In this document: one piece after another, positions 14,579 through 22,366 of the stretch
How positions within the stretch are numbered: the first letter of the stretch is position 1
Layout: each line of letters begins with the position of its first letter
Origin: Silvimonas sp.
GTDB taxonomy: Bacteria; Pseudomonadota; Gammaproteobacteria; Burkholderiales; Chitinibacteraceae
Assembly (NCBI GenBank): GCA_030151005.1
Contig: JASLES010000204.1
Location: 1-34,105 of the forward strand
Length of the DNA: 34,105 bases
Direction of reading: 5' to 3'
The notes under the pieces: generated by a model
What the model saw: only the letters and a program-made list of their open reading frames with translations
Databases searched by the model: none
What the model was told of the DNA's origin: nothing
Made by a program: the position numbers and the translations under genes

Positions 14579-16632
14579 TAATAACCCCGGATACGGGTGA
14601 GTGCTGCTGGTGACAAGGCTTCTTCCTGTACCACTGGCATACGCGGATTCGTGACCGGGTTATAGCGGACACTTGGCAATGGGCTGCTATTCGCGGACTT
14701 CTGGCTGACGCCGGCAATATGACTTGGCGGGTACTTGGCAAACGCCAGCACCAGATTGTCCCAGTCATCAAAGTCTTTCATGGTGGTGTCGTAGGCAGTA
14801 TCCATGCCGTTATCAACCAGATGCCTCGGGGCCAGAGTACCTGTTGTCAGGTTGCCAGAGAGATTCCAGTCGGCAAAAGCGCCGATTGCAGCAGAGCGGC
14901 CTACGACATTGCTTTCTACCAGCGAGGACTCCGACATCTGGGCGCTGCTTCCGTCGGAGTAGTCCAGATTGAACGTGTTGGTCGCCGGGCCATTATGCAT
15001 ATTGAATGCCTCAAAAGTGCTGTTCGGCACACCAGGGACAAAGTCGACGCTCGGGTCACTCTGCAAGTCCCACTGATAGCTGTAGTAGCGCTCGTTGATT
15101 TCTGAAATGGTACGCCCGCTGGGGATTGCGCCACTGGCGTCTGGTACGCCATACAACTGGTACATGTAATTCATGATACTCAGGTAGTTCGGCTTGTAAT
15201 TGGTGTTTTCATATCCGCCGTGCAGCAAGCCCAGCGTGTGACCCATCTCGTGCATGATGGTACCGGCCTGGAAGTTCACAACCATGTTGAGTTGCCCGGT
15301 TGTACTGGTGGCCAGATTCCAGTCGCCCAACGTGATCAGGAAATTGGGGCCCAGAATCTCCGCAACACCAGAAGAGCCACCCACCGCCGCCGGACTGCTC
15401 TGGTTATAACCCAGTAGCATGTAACGGAAAATGCTGGAACGGCGATAGTCGAAGGTGGATGCCTTGATCGCGTAGATGTCGGTACAACCCGTTGACGCCA
15501 CCCCAGGGGTGGCCGGATTGTTGACGACGCATGACGTAAACGGATGCTGATTGTTGGTAGCACCCAGGTTGTAGAAATTCGTACTGAAAATACTGCTGAA
15601 CAAGTTACCTGCATCAAAGTGAATGCGGATGTTATGCCGCAGGAATGCGGCAACCACGTTATCCAGCGCCTGTTTTTGCAGAATGATGCCTGGATCGTTG
15701 TGTGTACTGTGGTCCATGTAGTCTACCTGCACAAACATGTCCCGCTGCCCGCGCCGCGCACCCATGGAGTACAGATCGAGGCCATTGAAGGTGCTGCCTG
15801 GCACTTTGGCTGAGTCCGGAATGCCGTCGTTGTCGCTATCCACGACGCCTGCAGGGACATCATTCGGGCCACCTGGCGTTGCAAAATTGACAGTAGTCCA
15901 GTCGGCGGCGCTGTGGGTCTGGGTGAAATGGCTTTCCAGCCGAACGATGGACTCGTTGTAGGTATTGGAAAGGGCCCCATAAGCCGGGAAGAGCGTGACG
16001 GTACTACCGTTCATGGCCGGGACAGCAGCCCCAACCCATGCACCTGCCGTAGTGGGCGGAGTGGTGTCGGTACCCAGACGCACGAAATCGACGGTCTGGC
16101 CACCGGAAAGCAGTTCAACAAAGCCGTTGCTATTAAGCCATGCCGGGACATTGCCCTGAGCATCCGCAATATAAATCACATGCGCGCTATTGATGAGACC
16201 AGCAGAAACCTTGCCTGCAACCACAATCCGGCTATCCGTTGCCAAGGTCTGGTGGGGCAGGCTGAATGTTTCAATGGGCCCGTTCACGCCGCTGCTGGGG
16301 TTGGTAGACCCTGAGCGTACGCTGTAGTTGGCCAGATCAATGCTCTGCCCGGTGTTGTTGTAAATCTCGAACCAGCTAGTAAGGTCGCTGGCTTGCTGGT
16401 TCGCTATTTCGCTAATGAACAGGCCGGCCGGGTGGTTGTATGTCACGGTAGGGACGGGTGTCGGGGTTGGGGCTGGCGTCTGTGGCGTTAGCTGCGGTGC
16501 GACTGTGACATTCCCGCTGTTGTTGCTGCTATTGGCGGCGGTACTGTCGCCACCACCGCCGCCACAGGCGGCAAGTATCAGTGCGGCAATGGCACTGATC
16601 GCCAGTGCCTGCGTTTGACTTGCGTATTTCAA
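14578..16632 (-). CDS. Lipoprotein with lamin-tail-like domain and metzincin zinc protease domain
   Basis: 684-residue surface or periplasmic lipoprotein. Numbering from TTG 16632: signal peptide with lipobox LAAC (Cys23) followed by a run of glycines; Ser/Asn- and Pro/Thr-rich linker to about 63; lamin-tail-like beta domain about 65-220 (LFISEIANQ, SWFEIYNNTGQSIDLANYS); calcium-type DSDNDGIPDS at 265-274; protease domain with HEMGHTLGLLH (ligands H461, H465, H471; catalytic E462) and Met-turn SIMNYM (M487). Cys368 and Cys383 may pair. The zinc motif plus Met-turn define a metzincin, so it should be an endopeptidase; its substrate is unknown. The TTG at 16632 has AAGGGG 6 nt upstream (16644-16639); a further TTG at 16650 lies before that site and is less likely. 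First gene of a two-gene unit. Confidence 0.88.
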   Translation of the reverse strand: MKYASQTQALAISAIAALILAACGGGGGDSTAANSSNNSGNVTVAPQLTPQTPAPTPTPVPTVTYNHPAGLFISEIANQQASDLTSWFEIYNNTGQSIDLANYSVRSGSTNPSSGVNGPIETFSLPHQTLATDSRIVVAGKVSAGLINSAHVIYIADAQGNVPAWLNSNGFVELLSGGQTVDFVRLGTDTTPPTTAGAWVGAAVPAMNGSTVTLFPAYGALSNTYNESIVRLESHFTQTHSAADWTTVNFATPGGPNDVPAGVVDSDNDGIPDSAKVPGSTFNGLDLYSMGARRGQRDMFVQVDYMDHSTHNDPGIILQKQALDNVVAAFLRHNIRIHFDAGNLFSSIFSTNFYNLGATNNQHPFTSCVVNNPATPGVASTGCTDIYAIKASTFDYRRSSIFRYMLLGYNQSSPAAVGGSSGVAEILGPNFLITLGDWNLATSTTGQLNMVVNFQAGTIMHEMGHTLGLLHGGYENTNYKPNYLSIMNYMYQLYGVPDASGAIPSGRTISEINERYYSYQWDLQSDPSVDFVPGVPNSTFEAFNMHNGPATNTFNLDYSDGSSAQMSESSLVESNVVGRSAAIGAFADWNLSGNLTTGTLAPRHLVDNGMDTAYDTTMKDFDDWDNLVLAFAKYPPSHIAGVSQKSANSSPLPSVRYNPVTNPRMPVVQEEALSPAALTRIRGY

Positions 16633-16650
16633 GGCAATCCCCTTGGACAA

Positions 16651-17051
16651 ATTAAGTACCGGTGCAGGACCAGTCCTCTCATGATTTTGGGGATGAATCT
16701 TACTTTCTTGTACAGAAATTCATAAAAGAAATTTAGAAAATGCTGATGATGTGTCGCTTTTGTATCGGATGTGATTAAAACGGATGTTCGCGCTCTAGCA
16801 GGCTTGAGTGCTCGGTTTGGGGGCTTTCATATTTTTTCTGGGTTGTCGCCCTGCCTGAGTTGACAGTGGGTCACGCGTAAAAAGCGTGTTTTGGCATGTC
16901 AATTTCAGAATTGATGTATCAGAAAAAAAGTAAAAATGGACGAAATTTATGCCAATAGCTTACGTGCTTTCAATGCACTGACACGATGGTGAGAGAGGTG
17001 CGACGAGCCAGGTGGTGCAGTGAACGTCAAAGCGTCTGCTGTGATGGGCGA
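16651..17051. other. 401-nt intergenic region upstream of the metzincin gene
   Basis: No convincing gene. The region is visibly richer in A and T than its neighbours. It holds a dyad TTTCT-TGTAC-AGAAA (16704-16718), a dyad TCAATT-TCAG-AATTGA (16899-16914), and a weak stem CACGC/GCGTG (16872-16888) followed by TTTT. An 18-codon frame starting at ATG 16936 and ending at 16992 has no good ribosome-binding site. The metzincin promoter must lie here, reading leftwards; TAAGAT-like sequence near 16700 is the best but weak -10 candidate. Confidence 0.5.
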
Positions 17052-17660
17052 TCAGCGTTGCTGCAGCACATCATCCTGCTGGATCAAGGCACGGCCCTGT
17101 GTCAGATCGCGCAGCGCTTCAACGGCCATGAGGAGATCCCGTTGGGGCAGTTGAATGGTTAGCGTCACGCGCTGGGCGTGATCTGCGGCAAGCAGGCTGG
17201 CGCTGTTTTGCGCCAGCCAGTGGCGGATACGCGCTTCATCTGCGTAGTCGGCCTTGATGATCAGCGTTGCTTGCGCAATGCGCTCCTTCAGCGTGGCCTG
17301 TTGCATGGGTTTGGCGATGGCGTCGGTGTAAGCGCGCACGAGGCCACCCGCGCCCAGTTTTACACCGCCGTAGTAACGCACCACCATGGCGAGCACACCG
17401 TCCACGTGCTGGTGACGCAGCACCTCCAGCATCGGGCGGCCGGCAGTGCCACCAGGCTCGCCATCATCTGACATGCCCGATTGCCCGCCAGCCAGCAGCG
17501 CCCAGCACACATGCGTGGCGGTAGGGTGTGCGGCGCGCATGGCTTCAATCAGCGTCATGGCTTCAGCGCGGTCTGCTACTGGCTGCACGCTACCCAGGAA
17601 GCGACTTTTCTTGATCTCAAGTTCAACGCTGACCGGAGCGGCGAGGGTGTAGGTGGGCAT
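17052..17660 (-). CDS. yigZ: YigZ / IMPACT family protein
   Basis: 202-residue cytoplasmic protein of the UPF0029/IMPACT family. The signature is complete: HVCWALLAGGQSGMSDDGEP around 50-69, then GGTAGRPMLEVL and VVRYYGGVKLGAGGLVRAY (about 93-111). The N-terminal IMPACT domain (about 1-130) is followed by a ferredoxin-like DUF1949-type C-terminal domain (about 140-198). The family is linked to translation control in eukaryotes; the bacterial role is not established. The ATG at 17660 gives the normal family N-terminus (MPTYTLAAPV...EIKKSRFLG). It is followed by an AT-rich gap and lies 69 nt downstream of the nat gene. Confidence 0.93.
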   Translation of the reverse strand: MPTYTLAAPVSVELEIKKSRFLGSVQPVADRAEAMTLIEAMRAAHPTATHVCWALLAGGQSGMSDDGEPGGTAGRPMLEVLRHQHVDGVLAMVVRYYGGVKLGAGGLVRAYTDAIAKPMQQATLKERIAQATLIIKADYADEARIRHWLAQNSASLLAADHAQRVTLTIQLPQRDLLMAVEALRDLTQGRALIQQDDVLQQR

Positions 17661-17729
17661 GGCTGCGGCGCGGGCAAAACGCTAGTTTACCGGTTCGCCC
17701 AGCGGCGGTTTGGGTAATCCGTAGCGGCG

Positions 17730-18548
17730 TTACACCAGATTGATGGCGGGTTGGGTGGCCAGCTTGGTAAACAGGGCGCCGGCATCCGCCTGGTTTAACG
17801 GCAACAACAGGTGCTGGTTGATCAGTGTGTACAACTGCTGTGGCGTGCTGATCAGGGTCTCAGAGCGCATGCCGTCCCGGAGTTCGGCCATACGCAAGTT
17901 GTTGAACGTGATCCGGCCGTGCCCGGTGAGCCGGAGCGCCATCAGATTGTGCAAAAAGGGCGAGGCGGGAAAGGTGGATGAATAATGGTTGGACATGATC
18001 CAGTCCGCCATCCAGGTGTCTTGCAGATCAAACCAATAGAGCGTTTCCCAATGTTCATGCCGGCGCGTCTGTATCAGAAACCCGTCGCCGTGGCGGTGAT
18101 ATCGCAGGGTATCCAGTTGCACAATCGGCGTGTCTTCCAGCAACGGCGCCGCGTCGGTCAGACCGCGCGCGCCAAAGCTCACGTCGCATATCCAGCGCTG
18201 ATCGTCGATCAGCACCGACAGCACCATATGCGTACGCGGGCGCTCTTCCACAATGGCGCCGCCGGCCAGCATCTTGCCCAGGTGAACATGGACGTCGTAG
18301 CCCAACTCCCGCAAGAGCCGGGCGAACAAACCATTCAGTTCAAAACAATAGCCGCCTCGCCCGCGGGTCAGGACTTTGTCGGCCACCTCATCCGGTTCCA
18401 GTTGGGGCTGGCGGCCGAGCAAGACATCGACGTTATTGAAGGGAATGCGCTGCTGATGGGCCACGTGCAAGGTGCGCAACCGTGCCAGTGGATCATCCGG
18501 TAGGGATTTGAGCTCAAGATACTGCAGATAGCGTTCAACAAAGGTCAT
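17730..18548 (-). CDS. Arylamine N-acetyltransferase
   Basis: Transfers an acetyl group from acetyl-CoA to aromatic amines or hydrazines. The 272-residue product has the family length and a complete catalytic triad: C68 in RGRGGYCFELNGLF, H107 in RPRTHMVL, D122 in WICDVSFG. The RIPFNNVDV segment (35-42) is another family landmark. It lies on the minus strand between asd, whose terminator separates them, and yigZ 69 nt downstream, so it probably has its own promoter in the 111-nt gap, which I could not assign. The natural substrate in bacteria is usually unknown. Confidence 0.93.
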   Translation of the reverse strand: MTFVERYLQYLELKSLPDDPLARLRTLHVAHQQRIPFNNVDVLLGRQPQLEPDEVADKVLTRGRGGYCFELNGLFARLLRELGYDVHVHLGKMLAGGAIVEERPRTHMVLSVLIDDQRWICDVSFGARGLTDAAPLLEDTPIVQLDTLRYHRHGDGFLIQTRRHEHWETLYWFDLQDTWMADWIMSNHYSSTFPASPFLHNLMALRLTGHGRITFNNLRMAELRDGMRSETLISTPQQLYTLINQHLLLPLNQADAGALFTKLATQPAINLV

Positions 18549-18611
18549 AGGTGCTCCGCATCAATCAATCCATCATAAGCAACCAGACGTTTGATGCCAG
18601 CGCGGTGTAAC

Positions 18612-18641
18612 AAAAAACCCGCGACAGGCGCGGGTTTTTTT
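18612..18641. terminator. Intrinsic terminator after asd, symmetrical
   Basis: Stem CCCGCG (18618-18623) and CGCGGG (18629-18634), loop ACAGG, flanked by an A-run on the left and TTTTTTT on the right, so it can act on both strands. It sits 19 nt past the asd stop on the minus strand, where the U-run comes from the left-hand A-run. Confidence 0.88.
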
Positions 18642-18659
18642 GCAGCAATCAACTGACGT

Positions 18660-19766
18660 TTACTTGTCCAGCAGAATGCGCAGCATACGGCGCAGCGGTT
18701 CTGCCGCGCCCCACAGCAACTGGTCGCCGATCACAAACGCGCTGATGTATTCCGGGCCCATATTGAGCTTGCGCACGCGACCCACACCGATATCGAGCTT
18801 GCCGGTGATGGAGGCCGGGGTCAGTTCTTGTTCGGTGATGCTGCGATCGTTTGGCACCCACTTCACCCACTGGTTGGTGGATTTGATCAGGGCTTCGATC
18901 TCGGACAGCGGCAGGTCTTTCTTCAGTTTGATGGTCAGTGCCAGGCTGTGGCAACGCATCGCGCCAATGCGCACACACAAGCCATCAACCGGGATGGTCT
19001 TGTCCGTGCCCAGAATCTTGTTCACTTCAGCCTGACCCTTCCACTCTTCCTTGGACTGGCCGTTTTCCAGCTGTTTGTCGATCCACGGAATCAAACCGCC
19101 AGCCAGCGGAGCCGGGAAGAATTCGGTCGGCACATCATGGCGGATGGCCTGGGCTACCTTGCGGTCAATCTCCAGAATGGCAGATGCCGGGTTGGCCAGT
19201 TCATCAGCTACGGCGGAGTGAATCACGCCCATGCCTTTGACCAGTTCACGCATATTGTTGGCGCCCGCGCCCGATGCCGCCTGATAGGTCATGGAGCTGA
19301 CCCATTCCACCAGGTTTTCGCGGAACAGACCTCCCACACCCATCAGCAAGATGGAGTTGGTACAGTTGCCGCCGGCAAAATTCTTGATGCCATCGGCGAC
19401 AGCCTTGCGGATCAGGCCATCGTTGACCGGGTCCAGAATAATGACGGCGTCGTCTTCCATGCGCAGGGTGGAGGCGGCATCAATCCAGTAGCCGTTCCAG
19501 CCGGACGCGCGCAGCTTGCGGAACACGTCATTGGTGTAATCGCCGCCCTGGCAGGAAATAATGACGTCCATCGCAGCCAGTTCGGTCAGGTCGTTGGCGT
19601 CTTTGAGCACGCCGGCATCCTTGCCGAAGTTGGGCGCCGGTTTGCCGGCTTGCGAGGTAGTGAAGAATGTCGGATCAATCAGGTCGAAATCTTTTTCTTC
19701 CTGCATACGTTGCATGAGCACAGAGCCCACCATGCCGCGCCAGCCGACCAGACCTACCTTCGTCAT
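18660..19766 (-). CDS. asd: Aspartate-semialdehyde dehydrogenase
   Basis: NADPH-dependent reduction of beta-aspartyl phosphate to aspartate semialdehyde, the branch point to lysine/diaminopimelate, threonine and methionine. The 368-residue product follows the Gram-negative Asd pattern: KVGLVGWRGMVGSVLMQRM at the N-terminus, QGGDYTN, YWIDAASTLRM, the active-site Cys135 in GGNCTNS, and YQAASGAGANNMRELV. Two ATG codons stand side by side (19769 and 19766). The second matches the E. coli start and lies 8 nt from GGAAGG (19780-19775), so I chose it. A good promoter lies about 50 nt upstream and a terminator follows, so asd is monocistronic. Confidence 0.96.
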   Translation of the reverse strand: MTKVGLVGWRGMVGSVLMQRMQEEKDFDLIDPTFFTTSQAGKPAPNFGKDAGVLKDANDLTELAAMDVIISCQGGDYTNDVFRKLRASGWNGYWIDAASTLRMEDDAVIILDPVNDGLIRKAVADGIKNFAGGNCTNSILLMGVGGLFRENLVEWVSSMTYQAASGAGANNMRELVKGMGVIHSAVADELANPASAILEIDRKVAQAIRHDVPTEFFPAPLAGGLIPWIDKQLENGQSKEEWKGQAEVNKILGTDKTIPVDGLCVRIGAMRCHSLALTIKLKKDLPLSEIEALIKSTNQWVKWVPNDRSITEQELTPASITGKLDIGVGRVRKLNMGPEYISAFVIGDQLLWGAAEPLRRMLRILLDK

Positions 19767-19815
19767 CATCTTTTCCTTCCAGAAACAGTTTGCAAATCAA
19801 CAGGGTGAACGATCG

Positions 19816-19844
19816 ATATTAGAGAAATTCCCCATTGTTGACCA
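19816..19844 (-). promoter_or_regulatory. Candidate sigma-70 promoter of asd
   Basis: On the minus strand TGGTCA (19844-19839), 17-nt spacer, TAATAT (19821-19816). Transcription would start near 19809, giving a leader of about 40 nt. The -35 box overlaps a short dyad CCAGA-GTCA-TCTGG (19842-19855) that might be an operator. Confidence 0.5.
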
Positions 19845-19873
19845 GAGTCATCTGGCAATTGCACCGCAATGCA

Positions 19874-19920
19874 GCATCTGCATCAGACAAGTGGGTAAGC
19901 AGATGCCAGTGCGCTAGCGC
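19874..19920. repeat. Paired small dyads between asd and dtd
   Basis: GCATCTGC (19874-19881) and GCAGATGC (19899-19906) are perfect 8-nt inverted arms with a 17-nt loop; the 10-nt palindrome GCGCTAGCGC follows at 19911-19920. No T-run follows, so this is not a standard terminator. The sites lie between the divergent asd and dtd promoter regions. Confidence 0.35.
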
Positions 19921-19963
19921 CTTGCATCCCTTAATATCCGGCTTTTTTGCGGGAATCAAACAC

Positions 19964-20416
19964 ATGCGTGTCCTGTTGCAGCGGGTTAGTCATGCCAATG
20001 TGGTGGTAGAAGGGCAGACCGTGGGTGAGATCGGTGCCGGCTTGCTGCTGCTGATCGGAATTGAACCCGCAGATACACCGGACGACCTGACCTGGATGTG
20101 CAACAAGGTCTGCAATTTACGCGTGTTTGAAGACGATGCCGGCGTGATGAACCGTTCTGTGCTGGAGACCGGTGGGCAGATTCTGGCGGTATCCCAGTTC
20201 ACCTTGTTTGGCTCTTATCGCAAAGGTAATCGCCCCTCCTGGATGCGGGCAGCCAAGGGTGAAGTCGCGAGTACGCTGTTCGATGCGTTGGTCGCAAAGC
20301 TGACCGCACAGTTGGGCAAACCGGTGCCAACCGGGGTATTTGGGGCAGACATGAAAGTGAGTTTGCTCAACGACGGGCCGATTACGCTGATGCTGGATTC
20401 AAAAAACCCGGAGTAA
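19964..20416 (+). CDS. dtd: D-aminoacyl-tRNA deacylase
   Basis: Removes D-amino acids (and Gly mischarged on tRNA-Ala) from tRNA, a cytoplasmic proofreading step. The 150-residue product has the usual length, the MRVLLQRVSHA start, the SQFTLFG motif (77-83) and the cross-subunit Gly-Pro motif in NDGPIT (Gly138-Pro139), which together form the active site in the dimer. The ATG at 19964 matches the family start, whereas the longer frame from 19835 has an unrelated N-terminus. It is divergent from asd and precedes a separate hydrolase gene by 124 nt. Confidence 0.95.
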   Translation: MRVLLQRVSHANVVVEGQTVGEIGAGLLLLIGIEPADTPDDLTWMCNKVCNLRVFEDDAGVMNRSVLETGGQILAVSQFTLFGSYRKGNRPSWMRAAKGEVASTLFDALVAKLTAQLGKPVPTGVFGADMKVSLLNDGPITLMLDSKNPE

Positions 20417-20540
20417 CATCCCCCTTTCAGGTTACCAGCACAAGATGTCCTGATTTGTCCGCTGCTGGTCGGGTTTCGCCCTTCTATCGTCATGGCATGC
20501 CCCGTAAAGTGCAGCTATACCTCAACCCGGGAGCTACACC

Positions 20541-21095
20541 ATGAAATCAGCCTTGATCGTCATTGATGTCCAGAAATCGTTTATGCAGCAGCCGTTCTGG
20601 TCGGAAGAAGATTTGCCCGCGTTTCGCGAAAAACAACTGGCGTTGATCGCCGGCTACCAAGCGCGAGGCTTGCCGGTAGTGCAGATTTTTCATCATTCCC
20701 GGGGGGCTTTTGATCCGGCCAGTGGCTGGTGCGTCAGTATGGATTGGCTGCCGGACTATGCGGACGTCACTTTCAACAAGCATGTCCATAACGCGTTTAC
20801 CGACAGCGGCTTGTTGCAGTGGCTCAAGGACAACGACATTGAACACATCAGTGTGAGCGGGATTCGCACAGAGCAATGCTGCGAAACCACCGCGCGGGTT
20901 GCATCTGACCTTGGGTTCAAGGTGGATTTTGTCTCCGAAGCCACGTTGACCTGGGCGATGACGCATCCGGACGGCAGCGTACTCTCTGCTGCACAGATCA
21001 AACATCGCACAGAGCTGGTTCTGGCCGGCCGCTTCGCCCGCATTCTGACGGTTGAACAATGTCTGGCCGGATTGGATGAATACGTCGCCGCTTGA
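20541..21095 (+). CDS. Isochorismatase-family cysteine hydrolase
   Basis: 184-residue cytoplasmic hydrolase of the isochorismatase/nicotinamidase superfamily. The catalytic triad is visible: D9 in IVIDVQKSF, K80 in TFNKHVHNAF and C113 in GIRTEQCCETTAR; a second Cys (C114) occupies the position that is usually Val. The cis-peptide region and substrate pocket are not specific enough to name the substrate. GGGAG at 20529-20533 precedes the ATG by 7 nt. Its 3' end overlaps the GlxA-type regulator start by 20 nt, so the two are coupled; such pairings are common, and the regulator may respond to the hydrolase substrate. Confidence 0.9.
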   Translation: MKSALIVIDVQKSFMQQPFWSEEDLPAFREKQLALIAGYQARGLPVVQIFHHSRGAFDPASGWCVSMDWLPDYADVTFNKHVHNAFTDSGLLQWLKDNDIEHISVSGIRTEQCCETTARVASDLGFKVDFVSEATLTWAMTHPDGSVLSAAQIKHRTELVLAGRFARILTVEQCLAGLDEYVAA

Positions 21096-21993
21096 CGTCT
21101 GGCTCATCGCCGCTGACGGCCTGTTACTGCTGGATCTGGCAGGCCCGGCGGAAGCCCTGCGTTTGGCAGGGGACGCCCATTTTCGCCTGCGTTTTGCCGG
21201 GCCGCAGTCGCAGGCCCATACACTGGTTGGCGCGGTATTGACGGATCTGGCACCGCTGCCTGAACAATTTGCCGGCCCGGCGCTGGTACTGATACCCGGC
21301 CACGAGCCCGGTCGGGATGGCCCGGGTGGTGAGGCGGTCGTGGCGTGGTTGCGTCGCGTGTTGCCACAGCCCGGCGTGCAACTGGCCACCGTTTGCGCCG
21401 GGGCGTTATACGCCGGCCGTGCCGGTTTGCTCGATGGCCGCCGTTGTACCACGCACTACGCCCACACGCAGGAACTCCAGGCGCTGGCGCCTGCTGCCAG
21501 AGTCGAGGCAGATCGGGTATTCGTGCAGGATGGCCCGGTCTGGACCTCCGCCGGGGTAACGGCGGGGATTGATCTGGCACTGCAATTGATTGCCACCCAG
21601 GTCTCGCCGCAAGTCGCCGCTGATGTGGCACGGCGACTGGTGGTGTACTTTCGGCGCGGTGGTGATGATCCCCAGCTTTCTGCCTGGTTTATGCACCGCA
21701 ATCATCTGCATCCGCTCGTTCACCGCGTGCAAGAAAAACTGGCGCATGACGTGGCTGCAGACTGGTCGCTGGAAGCCATGGCAGAACTGGCCCACGTGAC
21801 CCCGCGGCATCTCACGCGGCTGTTTAGAGTGCATGCACAGATCGCGCCGACTGAATATTTGCGCTTGCTGCGCGTTGCGCAGGCGCAAGCACTGCTGGCT
21901 GATTCGCGCTTGCCGATGGAGCGCGTAGCAGAACTCTCCGGCTTTGGTTCTGCGCGTGATTTGCGGCGTGTCTTGGCCCGTGCGCGTCAGTAA
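21076..21993 (+). CDS. GlxA-family regulator (DJ-1/PfpI-like domain plus AraC helix-turn-helix)
   Basis: 305-residue regulator. The N-terminal DJ-1/PfpI-like domain (about 5-185) carries the nucleophile-elbow Cys107 in ATVCAGALYAGRAGLLDGRR, where such domains act as ligand sensors. The C-terminal AraC-type DNA-binding domain spans about 220-303: WSLEAMAELAHVTPRHLTRL is the first helix-turn-helix and MERVAELSGFGSARDLRRV the second. The ATG at 21076 overlaps the hydrolase stop by 20 nt; a TTG at 21052 would add eight residues and seems unlikely. The second helix-turn-helix ends abruptly at ARARQ, slightly shorter than the usual family C-terminus. The likely target is its own operon. Confidence 0.88.
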   Translation: MNTSPLDVWLIAADGLLLLDLAGPAEALRLAGDAHFRLRFAGPQSQAHTLVGAVLTDLAPLPEQFAGPALVLIPGHEPGRDGPGGEAVVAWLRRVLPQPGVQLATVCAGALYAGRAGLLDGRRCTTHYAHTQELQALAPAARVEADRVFVQDGPVWTSAGVTAGIDLALQLIATQVSPQVAADVARRLVVYFRRGGDDPQLSAWFMHRNHLHPLVHRVQEKLAHDVAADWSLEAMAELAHVTPRHLTRLFRVHAQIAPTEYLRLLRVAQAQALLADSRLPMERVAELSGFGSARDLRRVLARARQ

Positions 21994-22095
21994 TACGGGT
22001 GTTAGACGGTCGTGGCGGGCTTGACGCCCACCGTATGGCAGGCGTACAAATAAGTCTTCGCGCCGATTTGATCCGCCAGCTTGCGGGCGCGTTAT

Positions 22096-22112
22096 AAATA
22101 CTGCTAAAGCGT
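22096..22112 (+). repeat. 17-nt direct repeat, copy 1
   Basis: AAATACTGCTAAAGCGT. It differs from copy 2 (22246-22262) at a single base, 150 nt apart. Copy 1 overlaps the end of a TATAAA-like box and the 5' arm of the alternative hairpin before the terminator. Confidence 0.6.
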
Positions 22113-22118
22113 GCCGCG

Positions 22119-22144
22119 ACCTGCGTCTGGCACGCAGGTTTTTT
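22119..22144 (+). terminator. Intrinsic terminator, possible attenuator
   Basis: Perfect 8-bp stem ACCTGCGT (22119-22126) and ACGCAGGT (22132-22139), loop CTGGC, then TTTTTT and a further T-rich stretch. A competing stem, GCGTGCC (22109-22115) with GGCACGC (22129-22135), would take up the loop and part of the 3' arm. It may simply end the GlxA-type transcript, about 125 nt after its stop. Confidence 0.85.
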
Positions 22145-22245
22145 GTTTTTCAGGTTTTCTGTAGTTTTGTTGTTGATGCCGCGCGCAAGCGTGGCCGCGC
22201 CGAGTTAAGCGACAACTTGCGGGGCGCGCCGGATATGTATTCGGG

Positions 22246-22262
22246 AAATACCGCTAAAGCGT
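22246..22262 (+). repeat. 17-nt direct repeat, copy 2
   Basis: AAATACCGCTAAAGCGT, one base different from copy 1. It is followed by CGGCCGC where copy 1 is followed by GCCGCG. It lies about 100 nt upstream of the ATG at 22367. Confidence 0.6.
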
Positions 22263-22366
22263 CGGCCGCACAGGGCGCTCTACCGGTTGGATCGGCAGGG
22301 CGTTCGGACAGGTTCTCAGCACACCCGGTGGCCGTCGTTGGTTTTTTCAATCAACTGGAGGTCACC

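Larger units (their letters stand above)
21994..22366 (+). other. Structured 373-nt region between the GlxA-type gene and the 101-residue gene
   Basis: No gene supported. It holds TTGATC and TATAAA about 19 nt apart (22067-22098 region), a strong terminator (22119-22144) with a competing upstream hairpin, two copies of a 17-nt motif (22096-22112 and 22246-22262), an 8-nt palindrome GGCGCGCC near 22224 and a stem GTATT/AATAC (22237-22251) overlapping the second motif copy. A 66-residue minus-strand frame (22150-22350) looks like chance. Confidence 0.5.

Noticed and set aside
16872..16892. Stem CACGC/GCGTG followed by TTTT as a terminator
   Set aside because: Only 5 bp, and no plus-strand gene ends nearby for it to serve.
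16936..16992. 18-codon frame in the AT-rich intergenic region
   Set aside because: No ribosome-binding site and no supporting context; expected by chance.
22150..22350. 66-residue frame on the minus strand in the leader region
   Set aside because: No ribosome-binding site, and it spans the repeats and hairpins of the plus-strand leader.
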